Shown: piece by piece, positions 15,076 to 23,263 of the stretch
Layout: every line of letters begins with the position of its first letter
How positions within the stretch are numbered: position 1 is the stretch's first letter
DNA from: an uncultured Clostridia bacterium
GTDB taxonomy: Bacteria > Bacillota > Clostridia > Oscillospirales > Ruminococcaceae
Reading direction: 5' to 3'
NCBI GenBank assembly: GCA_947627235.1
Contig: CANQVG010000016.1
Coordinates: forward strand, 1 to 39,973
DNA length: 39,973 nt
Position numbers and translations under genes: made by a program
The notes under the pieces: model-generated
What the model saw: only the letters and a program-made list of their open reading frames with translations
Told to the model about the DNA's origin: nothing
Database searches by the model: none

Positions 15076-16305
15076 TTACTTTTTCTCCCTCTCTCTGCAA
15101 AGGTAGTAGTCGAGCTTCTTTTTGACGTTCTCGGGTATCTCCCTGCCGACGGGACACCTTAAGGCGTTCGCCATTCTGTCGGAAAAAGCGCAGATAAACT
15201 CGATGTCCTTAGCGGTCTGCTCCGCGCTCATAACCTTGGCGGTGTCGTATGAATTGTGTATAGTCGCGGTATTGTGGGGCGCAAGGCGCGCAAAGCTCAA
15301 CGATGGGACCCCCTTATCGGCAAACGGCGTGGAGTCGCTCGAATAGACGTCCTGATTCACTGAGATTCCGAAGCCGCGCTCCTGTGCAAAATACTCGATA
15401 TAATGCCCGAGCTTTTCCTCTGAGGTGCAGCAGGCAATGAATTTTCCCATTATCGAGCCTATCATATCGAGATTGATATTGAGAACCATAGACTTCAACT
15501 CCTCCTCAGAGAGCGAGGCGGTATACGCTTTTGAACCTAAAAGCCCGCGCTCCTCCGAGCCGCACCAGATAAATCTGAGACTGTGGCGGTGAGGATGCTT
15601 TGTGAAATACTCCGCGATGCCCAAAAGCCCGATGCTCCCCGACATATTGTCATATGCTCCCTGCGAGAGAAACGTAGAATCGTAGTGAGCGGTAAATACG
15701 ACAGTCTCGGGGATATCGCCCGGCATATCGAGAATGACGTCGCGACTCTCGCCCTCGTATTCCTCCTGCTCAACCGTGATTTTTGCCCTGCGGGCGCCCG
15801 ACTGTATCAAAGAAATCGCGTCCTTGGCATTGATATTCACACCTAAAATTTTGTTGCCGCCGCTGACGTAGCTTCTAAGCTCGCGGCGGTCGATATCGCG
15901 GTCGGAGTAATTCGCGTCGCCGTCGTAGGTGATAAAACCTACGGCGCCGTTGTCGAGCATATCGTGATAAATCCAGTAGCCGAGGTAGCCGTCGATTATA
16001 ACTATCTTTCCGCGGCACTGCGAAAGCGAGTGAGGGTCGGTGTTGCGAAGATAGTAAAGCTCCGCCTCAACTTCGCCCGAGCCGCAGCAAAGATATCCGC
16101 GGCAGGCTATCTTCCTGCCGTCTGCCGTAAGAGAAGCGCTGCGCATCTCCGACATATCCACCTTAAAGGGCCATATTTTTGCCTCGAGACCCAGTTCGGC
16201 GCACCTTGAAACGAGATACTCCGCGCATTTAAGCTCCTCGGCGCTGCCTCCCGTGCGGGAATAAGCGGTGTCTTTTAATATCTGTCTGATTTTTTTAACC
16301 GTCAT
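15076..16305 (-). CDS. M28-family metallopeptidase with inserted PA domain
   Basis: This is a zinc-dependent aminopeptidase-like enzyme of 409 residues. All ligands of the co-catalytic zinc site can be placed: His207 (TAHYDS), Asp219 (GAYDN), Glu251 or Glu252 (CGSEERGLLGS), Asp280 (NLDMIGS) and His350 (IHNSYDT). Residues about 75-185 look like a PA domain inserted before the catalytic core. No signal peptide or membrane helix is present, so it is predicted cytoplasmic, unlike many M28 enzymes. Substrate is unknown; general peptide trimming is the default guess. It has a strong AAGGAGG site and lies downstream of comM with a 37-codon ORF between, so co-transcription is possible. Confidence 0.9.
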   Translation of the reverse strand: MTVKKIRQILKDTAYSRTGGSAEELKCAEYLVSRCAELGLEAKIWPFKVDMSEMRSASLTADGRKIACRGYLCCGSGEVEAELYYLRNTDPHSLSQCRGKIVIIDGYLGYWIYHDMLDNGAVGFITYDGDANYSDRDIDRRELRSYVSGGNKILGVNINAKDAISLIQSGARRAKITVEQEEYEGESRDVILDMPGDIPETVVFTAHYDSTFLSQGAYDNMSGSIGLLGIAEYFTKHPHRHSLRFIWCGSEERGLLGSKAYTASLSEEELKSMVLNINLDMIGSIMGKFIACCTSEEKLGHYIEYFAQERGFGISVNQDVYSSDSTPFADKGVPSLSFARLAPHNTATIHNSYDTAKVMSAEQTAKDIEFICAFSDRMANALRCPVGREIPENVKKKLDYYLCREREKK

Positions 16306-16317
16306 ATCAAATCCTCC

Positions 16318-16431
16318 TTAATTTATGCTCTTTTCGGAGCCGCTATAAAAGACCGCCCCGTCGTATTCCTCAAAGCCCGCTTCATCGGCGCTACGCTCAA
16401 TAAGCCCGAACACCCCGTCGGAAGCGCGCAT
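16318..16431 (-). CDS. Possible 37-residue protein between comM and the M28 peptidase
   Basis: An ATG ORF of 38 codons begins 19 nt after the comM stop and ends just before the ribosome binding site of the peptidase gene, filling the gap. The product is acidic, without a membrane segment, and ends with EEYDGAVFYSGSEKSIN. Its own ribosome binding site is weak (AGGAAAG, rather far). I do not recognise the sequence. It could be a real small protein, the remnant of a larger gene, or chance. Confidence 0.35.
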   Translation of the reverse strand: MRASDGVFGLIERSADEAGFEEYDGAVFYSGSEKSIN

Positions 16432-16450
16432 TTATCATTGTCCGACTTTC

Positions 16451-17980
16451 CTACTCGTTTGCCCAGAATTTTCTGTCGAGAGTGCGATACCTAACCGCCT
16501 GTGAGATATGCACTCTGTCTATCTTATCGCTGCCGTCGATGTCCGCTACTGTCCGCGCAACCTTTAATATCTTGTCGTATGCCCTTGCCGAAAGCCCGAG
16601 GCGATCGAAGACGTCCTTTAAAAGCGAATTTGCGGAGTCGGTCAAAACGCAGACGTCCCGCAAAATGTCCGGCGTTATCCTCGCGTTGCAGGTTATGTCG
16701 ATACCCGCAAAGCGCTTGTTCTGAATCTCCCTCGCTCGCTGCACACGGCTTCTTATCGCGGCGCTCGACTCCTCTTTAGCGGTTCCGGCAAGACTTTCGT
16801 ATTCCACCGGAGCGACTTCAATGTGAAGGTCAAAGCGATCCAAAAGCGGTCCCGAGATCTTTGAAAGATACTGCGAAACCTGCTTTTGAGTGCAGATGCA
16901 CTTTTTTGTCGGATGACCGTAATAGCCGCAGGGACAGGGGTTCATAGCCGCCACGAGCATCACGCTGCACGGATATGTAACGGTGCCGGAGGCGCGGCTT
17001 ATCGAGACTTTACGGTCCTCAACCGGCTGACGAAGCGTCTCAAGAGTTACCCGAGGAAACTCGGCAAGCTCGTCGAGGAACAAAAGACCGTTGTGCGCAA
17101 GTGAAATCTCGCCCGGACGCGGAATACCGCCGCCGCCCGTCAGTCCCGCCGTAGAAACGGTATGATGCGGCGAACGAAACGGTCTTGAGGTGACAAGAGG
17201 ATGTTCCCTGTCGATGAGTCCGGCTATCGAATAGACGTTTGTGGTCTCTATGGATTCCTCAAAGGTCATCTCGGGAAGTATCGAGGGCAGCCTCTTGGCG
17301 AGCATACTCTTTCCTGAGCCGGGAGGACCTATCATAAGGACGTTGTGACCTCCGCACGCTGCAACCTCAAGCGCTTTTTTGGCAAAGGTCTGACCTCTGA
17401 CGTCGCAAAAATCAAGGTGGCTGTCATAAGCTCCCTGCTTCGGAACATAACGAGGGGTGGGAGCTATATCCGCCGCGCCGTTCAGAAATTGACGCATCTC
17501 GCGCAGGTCCGACACCCCGTAAACCTCGATTCCCTCCACGACAGAAGCCTCGAAGGCGTTGTCCTTGGGGACGAATATTTTTGTCACGCCGCTTTTTTGG
17601 GCGGAAATCGTCATCGGGAGAACACCGTTGACTCCCCTGACCTCACCGCCCAAAGAAAGTTCTCCGATAAACACAGCCTCGCTTATGTCCCGCTGCACCT
17701 CGCCCATAGCTTCAAGCACCGCGACCGCCACCGCAAGATCGTGAACGGAACCCGCCTTTCTGACGTCGGCGGGGGCGAGGTTTACGACTATTGATGCGCT
17801 CGGAAACTTAATTTCTGACGAACGGAACGCAGACTTTATCCTCTCTCTTGACTCTTTTACGGCTATGTCCGCCATTCCGACTATGTCAAACCTCTCGATT
17901 CCGCGGCTCAGCTCTATTTCGACGTCCACGGGGTAAGCGTTCATTCCCGTAAGACCTACGCTTTTAACTCTGCAAAACAT
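16451..17980 (-). CDS. comM: YifB/ComM-family Mg-chelatase-like AAA+ ATPase
   Basis: The 509-residue protein has the full family layout. The N-terminal LonC-like domain (1-180) contains VEIELSRGIERFDIVGMAD and PADVRKAGSVHDLAVAVAVL. The AAA+ core has Walker A GPPGSGKSML near 218-227 and Walker B LLFLDELAEF near 298-307. The Cys-rich AMNPCPCGYYGHPTKKCIC insert and the C-terminal Mg-chelatase C domain (KILKVARTVADIDGSDKI) follow. In transformable bacteria ComM is a branch-migration helicase that extends recombination of incoming DNA; many non-competent Firmicutes also keep it. It belongs to a minus-strand cluster with the zinc-ribbon and GNAT genes upstream. Confidence 0.94.
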   Translation of the reverse strand: MFCRVKSVGLTGMNAYPVDVEIELSRGIERFDIVGMADIAVKESRERIKSAFRSSEIKFPSASIVVNLAPADVRKAGSVHDLAVAVAVLEAMGEVQRDISEAVFIGELSLGGEVRGVNGVLPMTISAQKSGVTKIFVPKDNAFEASVVEGIEVYGVSDLREMRQFLNGAADIAPTPRYVPKQGAYDSHLDFCDVRGQTFAKKALEVAACGGHNVLMIGPPGSGKSMLAKRLPSILPEMTFEESIETTNVYSIAGLIDREHPLVTSRPFRSPHHTVSTAGLTGGGGIPRPGEISLAHNGLLFLDELAEFPRVTLETLRQPVEDRKVSISRASGTVTYPCSVMLVAAMNPCPCGYYGHPTKKCICTQKQVSQYLSKISGPLLDRFDLHIEVAPVEYESLAGTAKEESSAAIRSRVQRAREIQNKRFAGIDITCNARITPDILRDVCVLTDSANSLLKDVFDRLGLSARAYDKILKVARTVADIDGSDKIDRVHISQAVRYRTLDRKFWANE

Positions 17981-17995
17981 AACGTCACCCCAAAT

Positions 17996-18370
17996 TTACA
18001 GCTTTCTGCCGCAGCGTCGGCAGAAAACGTACCCGCTTTCCGCCTTTGCCCCGCAATACGGACAGTAGCCGCCCTCGCTACTACGCGGTTCGGGCTGACC
18101 TTTCTCACCGAACATTTCATTTAACGGGTCGGGTTCCTCGCCGCTGTCGGTTATGTCAAACTCTGAAAAACGGTCTTTTCCGGAGGCGTTGCGGAAGCTG
18201 TATACCGCCTGAACGACGGCTATCGCTATGAAGATAAGCCCGAACAGCGCGAACGCTCCTGCTCCCAAATAAACCGCAAATACCATCCACGCAACTCCGA
18301 AGACAGCCATTATCACTGACATGACTCCCTCCATAAACGACGGACCTCTGCCGCGCTTGACGCTTTTCAC
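17996..18370 (-). CDS. Small membrane protein with C-terminal zinc ribbon
   Basis: The protein has 124 residues from GTG at 18370, chosen because GGGAGGGG lies just before it and it starts after the stop of the upstream gene. An ATG at 18424 would add 18 residues overlapping that gene. Two hydrophobic helices lie at about 15-35 and 38-60 (SVIMAVFGVAWMVFAVYLGAG, FALFGLIFIAIAVVQAVY). An acidic linker follows. The C-terminus is a zinc ribbon with CPYCGAKAESGYVFCRRCG (C-x2-C-x11-C-x2-C). This layout is common in Firmicutes proteins of unknown function. It sits 15 nt before comM and 14 nt after the GNAT gene, so the three form an operon. Confidence 0.8.
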   Translation of the reverse strand: MKSVKRGRGPSFMEGVMSVIMAVFGVAWMVFAVYLGAGAFALFGLIFIAIAVVQAVYSFRNASGKDRFSEFDITDSGEEPDPLNEMFGEKGQPEPRSSEGGYCPYCGAKAESGYVFCRRCGRKL

Positions 18371-18384
18371 ATCTACCCCTCCCT

Positions 18385-18825
18385 TTAAAGCTTCGCTCTC
18401 ATAACAAGAAAGCTTGAGTTCCATTCGGCGCGCTTTACTTCCTCAAACCCGCAGCGGCGGTAGATCTTCAGGGCGGGGACATTTCCCTCGTGAACCTGTA
18501 TCTCGACCTCGCCGCGCAGGCGTTCGCTCCGAAATTTTTGCATTATCGCCTCTACAGCCGCCTGCCCATAGCCCCGACGCTGAAAATTGTCGGCAATAAA
18601 TATATCTGTGAACGAATAGGGGGCGCCCTCGGCGGGACGGTCGCGAAGTATCACGAGCCCCACGGCGGTATCGCCGGAATAGATGCCGTAGGCAGTGCAG
18701 TCGTTGCGGTAAACATAAGCCTCAGCGAGGACGTATTCCGGTTCGCCGACCTGTAAAAAGCTGTCCCTTTGCAGGCTGACTATTTCGCTGAAATTTCGGA
18801 TATCCACCTCTTTAAGGGCTACCAT
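18385..18825 (-). CDS. GNAT-family N-acetyltransferase
   Basis: The 146-residue acetyl-CoA-dependent acetyltransferase shows the GNAT fold: the beta-strand pair TAYGIYSGDTAVGLVILRD, motif A FIADNFQRRGYGQAAVEAIM (with R-x-x-G-x-G/A, about residues 92-111), and motif B EVQVHEGNVPALKIYRRCGF-like residues toward the end. The N-A-L-K-I-Y-R-R-C-G-F segment is close to RimI-type and spermidine acetyltransferase-type enzymes. Substrate cannot be told from sequence. It is first in the GNAT-zinc ribbon-comM operon, with CGGAGGT as ribosome binding site and a good promoter. Confidence 0.85.
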   Translation of the reverse strand: MVALKEVDIRNFSEIVSLQRDSFLQVGEPEYVLAEAYVYRNDCTAYGIYSGDTAVGLVILRDRPAEGAPYSFTDIFIADNFQRRGYGQAAVEAIMQKFRSERLRGEVEIQVHEGNVPALKIYRRCGFEEVKRAEWNSSFLVMRAKL

Positions 18826-18852
18826 TTCGCACCTCCGAAACGATTTTACATT

Positions 18853-18881
18853 ATTCTACCACATTAGCGCGGCGCGGTCAA
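18853..18881 (-). promoter_or_regulatory. Sigma-A promoter of the GNAT-comM operon
   Basis: On the minus strand TTGACC (18876-18881), 17 nt, TAGAAT (18853-18858), with TGG before the -10 as an extended -10. Confidence 0.75.
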
Positions 18882-18928
18882 GACAAAACACCCTAAACAG
18901 CACGGAATTTGAAAGTACCGTCTTTCGA

Positions 18929-19020
18929 GGGGCGAAGCCCCGCCCGTCCGAAGGACGGGCAGGCGCGCCGCTGCGCGGCGCGCTCGCCGCCGGCTCACGC
19001 CGGCGGCGGGGCTTCGCCCC
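18929..19020. repeat. 92-bp GC-rich element made of five abutting hairpins
   Basis: Five perfect inverted repeats follow one another: 18929-18941 (GGGGC-GAA-GCCCC), 18942-18960 (8-bp stem, loop GAA), 18963-18983 (9-bp stem, loop TGC), 18985-19008 (10-bp stem, loop TCAC) and 19008-19020 (GGGGC-TTC-GCCCC). The first and last are reverse complements of each other, so the unit has inverted termini around three inner hairpins. Composition is far more G+C-rich than its surroundings. It looks like a REP/MITE-type non-coding repeat in the 295-bp gap between divergent operons. No target-site duplication is obvious. Confidence 0.8.
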
Positions 19021-19050
19021 GGCAAATGCGCAAATTTTCACTTTTTGCTA

Positions 19051-19079
19051 TTGAATTCCTCCAAAAAATGATGTATACT
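19051..19079 (+). promoter_or_regulatory. Sigma-A promoter of the phosphohexomutase
   Basis: TTGAAT (19051-19056), 17 nt, TATACT (19074-19079), 41 nt before the start codon. Confidence 0.75.
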
Positions 19080-19120
19080 TATATCAGCGCATTGACACTT
19101 TACCGAAAGGAGCAAAAATT

Positions 19121-20839
19121 ATGAGAGAAATGGAACTTTATAAGCTTTGGCTTGAAAACGCCACCGAAGACCCCGATCTCATCAGCGAGCTGAAGTCGAT
19201 TGAGGGCAACGAGGAGGAGATAAAAGACCGCTTCTACCGCGACATGGAATTCGGAACCGCAGGCCTTCGCGGAGTCATAGGCGCAGGCACTTTCCGCCTG
19301 AATATCTACACTATCCGTCAGGCGACTCAGGGTCTTTCCGACTACGTCAACGGTGCTTTCAGCAACGCGTCCGTTGCTATAGCCTATGACTCGAGAATCA
19401 AGTCCGACGTCTTCGCAAAAGAGGCGGCGAGAGTTCTCGCCGGCAACGGTATAAAGGCTTATCTGTATTCTGAGCTGATGCCCACCCCGATGCTCTCATG
19501 GGCAGTAAGATACCTCGGCTGCAAGGCGGGCATAGTCGTCACCGCCTCCCACAACCCCTCAAAATACAACGGCTATAAGGCATACGGCGCAGACGGCTGC
19601 CAGATGACCACAGAATCGGCTGACATAGTGTATTCGGCGATTCAAAAGACCCCGATGTTCGGCGGTGCAAAGCTTATCGACTTCGACGAGGCGCTCAAGA
19701 ACGGTATGATAGAATATATCGGTCAGGACGTTATCAGCGCCTATCTCGACGAGGTTCAAAAGCAGCAGGTTCACCCCGAAATAACACCTACAAGCGGTCT
19801 TAAAGTAGTCTATACCCCCCTCAACGGCACCGGCAACAAGCCTGTACGTGAGATACTCAAAAGAATCGGCATAAGCGACGTCACAGTCGTCCCCGAGCAG
19901 GAAAACCCCGACGGCAACTTCCCCACCTGTCCGTTCCCGAATCCCGAAATAAAAGAGGCTCTTGCCCGAGGCCTTGAACTCTGCAAGACCGTTAAGCCCG
20001 ATCTTCTTCTAGCCACCGACCCCGACTGCGACAGAGTCGGCATCGCCGTGCCGGACTCCGAAGGCAACTACGTCCTGTTCAGCGGAAACGAAGTCGGCGC
20101 GCTGCTCCTCGAATACATCTGCAAGGAGCGCATAGCCCTCGGCACAATGCCGGAGCGCCCCGTGGCGGTAAAGTCGATAGTCACAACCGAAATTGCCTCA
20201 GCAATAGCCCGGGAATACGGAGTTGAGCTTAGAAACGTCCTAACCGGCTTCAAATTCATCGGCGAACAGATAGGATATCTCGAAGCCGCCGGAGAAGCCG
20301 ACCGCTACATATTCGGCTTTGAGGAAAGCTACGGCTACCTCGCCGGCTCATATGTAAGGGACAAGGACGCCGTCGTCGGCTCGATGATGATATGCGATAT
20401 GGCGGCTTTCTACCGCTCCAAGGGCATTTCTCTCCTCGAAGCGCGTGAGGCTTTGTATAAAAAGTACGGCAACTACTGCCACAGCGTCGGCAACTTCGTC
20501 TGCGAGGGAGCCGCCGGGATGACCGAAATGGCAGAGCTTATGCACAGGGTTCACGCGGAGCCGTTCAAAGAAATCGCGGGCTTCAGGGTGGTCGGACTCG
20601 CCGACTACGAGAAGAGAGTCGACACCGACCTTCTGACCGGCGCCGAGACCCCCATCAATCTGCCTAAATCCGACGTTTTGCAGTTCAGGCTCGAAAACGG
20701 TTCTTCGGTGATAATCCGTCCCTCCGGCACCGAGCCGAAGATAAAGGGCTACTACACCGCCATTGCGCCGACTCACGATGAAGCGCAGGTGCTCTGCAAC
20801 AAGCTTGCTTCGGACTTCAAGGCAAAGCTCGGCTTCTGA
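19121..20839 (+). CDS. pgcA: Phosphoglucomutase/phosphomannomutase (alpha-D-phosphohexomutase, PgcA type)
   Basis: The enzyme interconverts hexose 1- and 6-phosphates, chiefly glucose, feeding UDP-glucose, glycogen and cell-surface sugar synthesis. The 572 residues match the long PGM2/PgcA type of Firmicutes (about 580), not the 450-residue GlmM/ManB type. Visible motifs are GTAGLRG near residue 45, the phosphoserine loop TASHNPSKYNGYK near 145, the metal loop DPDCDRVG near 301, the sugar-binding FGFEESYGYL near 400, and the phosphate loop RPSGTEPKIKGY near 530. RBS is GAAAGGAGC. It is monocistronic between its own promoter and a strong terminator. Confidence 0.93.
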   Translation: MREMELYKLWLENATEDPDLISELKSIEGNEEEIKDRFYRDMEFGTAGLRGVIGAGTFRLNIYTIRQATQGLSDYVNGAFSNASVAIAYDSRIKSDVFAKEAARVLAGNGIKAYLYSELMPTPMLSWAVRYLGCKAGIVVTASHNPSKYNGYKAYGADGCQMTTESADIVYSAIQKTPMFGGAKLIDFDEALKNGMIEYIGQDVISAYLDEVQKQQVHPEITPTSGLKVVYTPLNGTGNKPVREILKRIGISDVTVVPEQENPDGNFPTCPFPNPEIKEALARGLELCKTVKPDLLLATDPDCDRVGIAVPDSEGNYVLFSGNEVGALLLEYICKERIALGTMPERPVAVKSIVTTEIASAIAREYGVELRNVLTGFKFIGEQIGYLEAAGEADRYIFGFEESYGYLAGSYVRDKDAVVGSMMICDMAAFYRSKGISLLEAREALYKKYGNYCHSVGNFVCEGAAGMTEMAELMHRVHAEPFKEIAGFRVVGLADYEKRVDTDLLTGAETPINLPKSDVLQFRLENGSSVIIRPSGTEPKIKGYYTAIAPTHDEAQVLCNKLASDFKAKLGF

Positions 20840-20851
20840 TTAAAGTTTTTG

Positions 20852-20880
20852 CTCCCCGCCCGTAAAGGCGGGGAGTTTTG
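20852..20880 (+). terminator. Terminator of the phosphohexomutase
   Basis: CTCCCCGCC (20852-20860) pairs with GGCGGGGAG (20867-20875), followed by TTTTG. Confidence 0.9.
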
Positions 20881-20958
20881 CGTCATGCGGTGCATACGTA
20901 CGCGTATTTACCGTAGTCCCGACTTTTTGACGGTCTTTATTCTGACTTCATTTTAATA

Positions 20959-20987
20959 TTGCAAAAACAAAACGGGTATGATATAAT
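20959..20987 (+). promoter_or_regulatory. Sigma-A promoter of the orphan lipoprotein
   Basis: TTGCAA (20959-20964), 17 nt, TATAAT (20982-20987). The 18 bases from 20971 match the rpmE promoter at 17 positions. Confidence 0.8.
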
Positions 20988-21034
20988 AAATTGTTAAATC
21001 AAAGTCTCAGCTTTTACGAAAGGAGCGCCGATAT

Positions 21035-22069
21035 ATGTCCGGTCTGCGCATGTCAATCTGCATATTTTTATCGGCGCTCTGCCTGCTTTTATCTGGATGT
21101 TCGATTTCCGAACTGGGAAAGCCCATATCAAGCGGAAGCCTTGATTCTCAGGACCAGATTCCGCCTGATGATACCGTTATTTCGGAGAACCGCACGGTAG
21201 GCGAACTGTACGGAAGCTTCCTGACAATGCGCTTCAGCCACACCCAGCACCTGCCGTCAATGCCGTATATAATCGTACCCAAGAGCTATTCAGATGTTGA
21301 AAACTACTACAATTCCACTGTTGACAGCTATTTTTACGGCAAACGCTTTACCCTTGCTATGTACTCGTTCTCCGACGAGTTTCTGTCTCAAAACGATGTT
21401 CTGATTCTCGCAATAAACGAGCCGAGCTCTTATATCAGCCACACTGCGGCGCCCATTGAATTTACCGGAGACGAAATAAAAATCAGTCTGACCCGTCATA
21501 TCAGAGAAAACGCTCCCTTAAAGGATGCTCAGTATCACCTTATATTTACCGCTCCGAAGGGAGCTTTTGAGGGTGCGGACAAAAAAGCCCTCACCGTTGA
21601 CATAAACGAGGTTATTGACCCGAATAACAACACCGCATTCGACGCCGAAAGCTATCTGCTATACCATCCGGAATTTTGGCCGTACTGTTATCGCGCCGAC
21701 GCAATTTCCGACATATCCGGCGTTACAGTGGACACGATTGACGGTTATGAAGATCTGATAGCTTTCTTTGAAAACTACAAGGAGAGCTACGACCTCGAAA
21801 GCAACTTCAGCGAATACGTAGGCACTCTCTACAACTGGCAGATTTGCGACCGCTATATCCTTCTCGCCACAATCATTCCCTGTTCAGAAGCCTCGGAACC
21901 CCAGATAAGCGACCTGTTTGTTAATAATCTGCAAATCTATATGACGATAGACGCGCACGAAAAATTCGTCGAAACAGACCCGTCGGCGTGCTATCTGATA
22001 CTGACCGCAGTCGAACGCAGCGACCTTGAAGGCGTTGCACTGGACACATTTTTCCTCTCCATTGAATAA
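21035..22069 (+). CDS. Lipoprotein of unknown function
   Basis: The 344-residue lipoprotein has a signal peptide ending in lipobox LSGC (Cys22), so it is predicted to be anchored on the outer face of the membrane. The mature part has mixed alpha/beta composition with many aromatic residues and no recognisable domain or catalytic motif. Tyr-rich segments such as [19 protein letters not shown] stand out. It is not a member of the Cys-motif lipoprotein family, since C-x4-C-x-H is absent, and it is not a PepSY protein. RBS is AAAGGAGC. It has its own promoter, and no clear terminator precedes the rpmE promoter that follows. Confidence 0.75.
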   Translation: MSGLRMSICIFLSALCLLLSGCSISELGKPISSGSLDSQDQIPPDDTVISENRTVGELYGSFLTMRFSHTQHLPSMPYIIVPKSYSDVENYYNSTVDSYFYGKRFTLAMYSFSDEFLSQNDVLILAINEPSSYISHTAAPIEFTGDEIKISLTRHIRENAPLKDAQYHLIFTAPKGAFEGADKKALTVDINEVIDPNNNTAFDAESYLLYHPEFWPYCYRADAISDISGVTVDTIDGYEDLIAFFENYKESYDLESNFSEYVGTLYNWQICDRYILLATIIPCSEASEPQISDLFVNNLQIYMTIDAHEKFVETDPSACYLILTAVERSDLEGVALDTFFLSIE

Positions 22070-22084
22070 ATATTAAAAAAGTGC

Positions 22085-22113
22085 TTGCATTTTTGCAACG
22101 GGTATGTTATAAT
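22085..22113 (+). promoter_or_regulatory. Sigma-A promoter of rpmE
   Basis: TTGCAT (22085-22090), 17 nt, TATAAT (22108-22113). The start codon lies about 117 nt downstream, leaving a long structured leader. Confidence 0.85.
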
Positions 22114-22119
22114 AGCCGT

Positions 22120-22224
22120 TGCCGAGATTTCGGCGCTTATTTTCGATACCGCCACATAGCACTACTGTCTGAATCGGAACGATGGGCTGCTATTGGTAAA
22201 ATAAAACCGATTCAGAAAGGAGTT
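22120..22224 (+). promoter_or_regulatory. Structured leader of rpmE, possible L31 autoregulatory RNA
   Basis: The leader has a small hairpin (GCCGA-GATT-TCGGC) near its 5' end. A 10-bp inverted repeat follows: TCTGAATCGG (22168-22177) with CCGATTCAGA (22207-22216). The 3' arm directly abuts the ribosome binding site AAGGAG, so forming the stem could hinder ribosome loading. L31 leaders that respond to the ribosomal protein have been described in several bacterial groups, including Firmicutes. I could not check a match. Confidence 0.5.
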
Positions 22225-22230
22225 ATGACA

Positions 22231-22440
22231 ATGGCCAAGGAAGGAATCCACCCCAACTACGAGCCGACTACCATCACCTGTGCCTGCGGAAACGTCATTG
22301 AGACCCGCTCGACCAAGAAGAACATCAAGGTTGAAATCTGCTCGAAGTGCCATCCGTTCTTCACCGGCAAGCAGAAGCTCGTCGATACCGGCGGACGTGT
22401 AGACCGCTTCAACAGGCGCTACGGTCTGGACAAGAAGTAA
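22231..22440 (+). CDS. rpmE: 50S ribosomal protein L31, zinc-binding type
   Basis: L31 bridges the ribosomal subunits. It has 69 residues from the ATG at 22231, chosen over the ATG at 22225 because AAAGGAG then sits at 8 nt rather than 2. The sequence begins [20 protein letters not shown]. It carries the zinc-binding cysteines of the C+ form, the CAC pair near residues 17-19 and CSKCHPF near 37-43. It ends with the usual [12 protein letters not shown]. The zinc-free YkgM-type paralogue is not in this window. Confidence 0.95.
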   Translation: MAKEGIHPNYEPTTITCACGNVIETRSTKKNIKVEICSKCHPFFTGKQKLVDTGGRVDRFNRRYGLDKK

Positions 22441-22450
22441 ATTACTCACA

Positions 22451-22476
22451 AAAAAGAGGGTCAGCACCCTCTTTTT
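22451..22476 (+). terminator. Terminator of rpmE
   Basis: AAAAAGAGGGT (22451-22461) pairs with ACCCTCTTTTT (22466-22476) around CAGC. Confidence 0.93.
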
Positions 22477-22496
22477 GCGTTAAAGGAGGTTTCGCA

Positions 22497-23117
22497 ATGC
22501 CCTATAAAACCGTCCGCGCCGAGGCAGAAGAAAGCATCGTGATTGAAAAGAGCGAGTTTATCGCCAGAATCGCGCCCGTCAGAACCGCTGAGGAAGCGGC
22601 GGCTTTTATCGACTCTGTGAGAGCCGCTCACCGCTGCGCGCGGCACAACTGCTATGCCTATTCGCTGCGCGAGGGCTTTGAAACGCGCTTTTCCGACGAC
22701 GGCGAACCTCAGGGAACCGCAGGCCCGCCGATTCTCGATGTCATACAGAAAAACGGTCTGACCGACGTCTGCGTTGTAGTGACGCGTTACTTCGGCGGTA
22801 TTCTTCTCGGCAAGGGAGGTCTTACGCGGGCTTACTCGTCCGCGGCGGCAAAGGCAGTCTCGGCGGTACGCGTGATGATAATGTGCGAGGCGAAAACCGC
22901 GCTTATTAAACTTGTATATTCGCAATACGAAAGGGTTTTGCGGCTGATTCCCGAATTTGAAATCAAAACTCTTAATCAGGATTTTGCGGACAGCGTCTCG
23001 CTTGAATTGCTCATAAAATCGGAGCTTTGCGAGCCTTTTGTAAAAAAACTGACCGATTTGACCAACGGGCAGGCGGAGATTACGCTGTCCGAAATGCACT
23101 TTGCCGACTTTGCCTGA
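22497..23117 (+). CDS. YigZ/IMPACT-family protein
   Basis: The protein has 206 residues from the ATG at 22497, preceded by AAAGGAGG. The N-terminal IMPACT/UPF0029 domain (about 18-125) shows the signatures KSEFIARIAPV, RHNCYAYSL, FSDDGEPQGTAGPPIL and VVTRYFGGILLGKGGLTRAY. The last 70 residues form the DUF1949-type alpha/beta domain. The family is widespread. The yeast and mammalian relatives act in translation control, but the bacterial role is not settled. It lies just after the rpmE terminator and no promoter was found, so read-through is possible. Confidence 0.92.
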   Translation: MPYKTVRAEAEESIVIEKSEFIARIAPVRTAEEAAAFIDSVRAAHRCARHNCYAYSLREGFETRFSDDGEPQGTAGPPILDVIQKNGLTDVCVVVTRYFGGILLGKGGLTRAYSSAAAKAVSAVRVMIMCEAKTALIKLVYSQYERVLRLIPEFEIKTLNQDFADSVSLELLIKSELCEPFVKKLTDLTNGQAEITLSEMHFADFA

Positions 23118-23162
23118 TGTTAATTTGCACAAAAATTCAAGTTGATATTTGTTTTTGTATAC

Positions 23163-23206
23163 AAAAATCTTCTCTTGTCAAGAATTATAAAGAGGAGATT
23201 TTTTGT
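23163..23206 (+). terminator. Terminator after the YigZ gene
   Basis: AAAAATCTTCTCTT (23163-23176) pairs with AAGAGGAGATTTTT (23190-23203) with one G-U pair, followed by a T-rich run. Confidence 0.85.
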
Positions 23207-23263
23207 TTTTATAGTATAAATTTGTGAATGTAAAGCGAAAGTTTGCGCTCAGGGAGGAAAATT

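Noticed and set aside
18371-18424. Longer form of the zinc-ribbon protein
   Set aside because: It overlaps the end of the acetyltransferase gene and lacks a ribosome binding site, whereas GTG at 18370 follows GGGAGGGG.
22081-22230. Fifty-residue N-terminal extension of L31
   Set aside because: It would start inside the rpmE promoter; the conserved L31 N-terminus and ribosome binding site fix the start at 22231.
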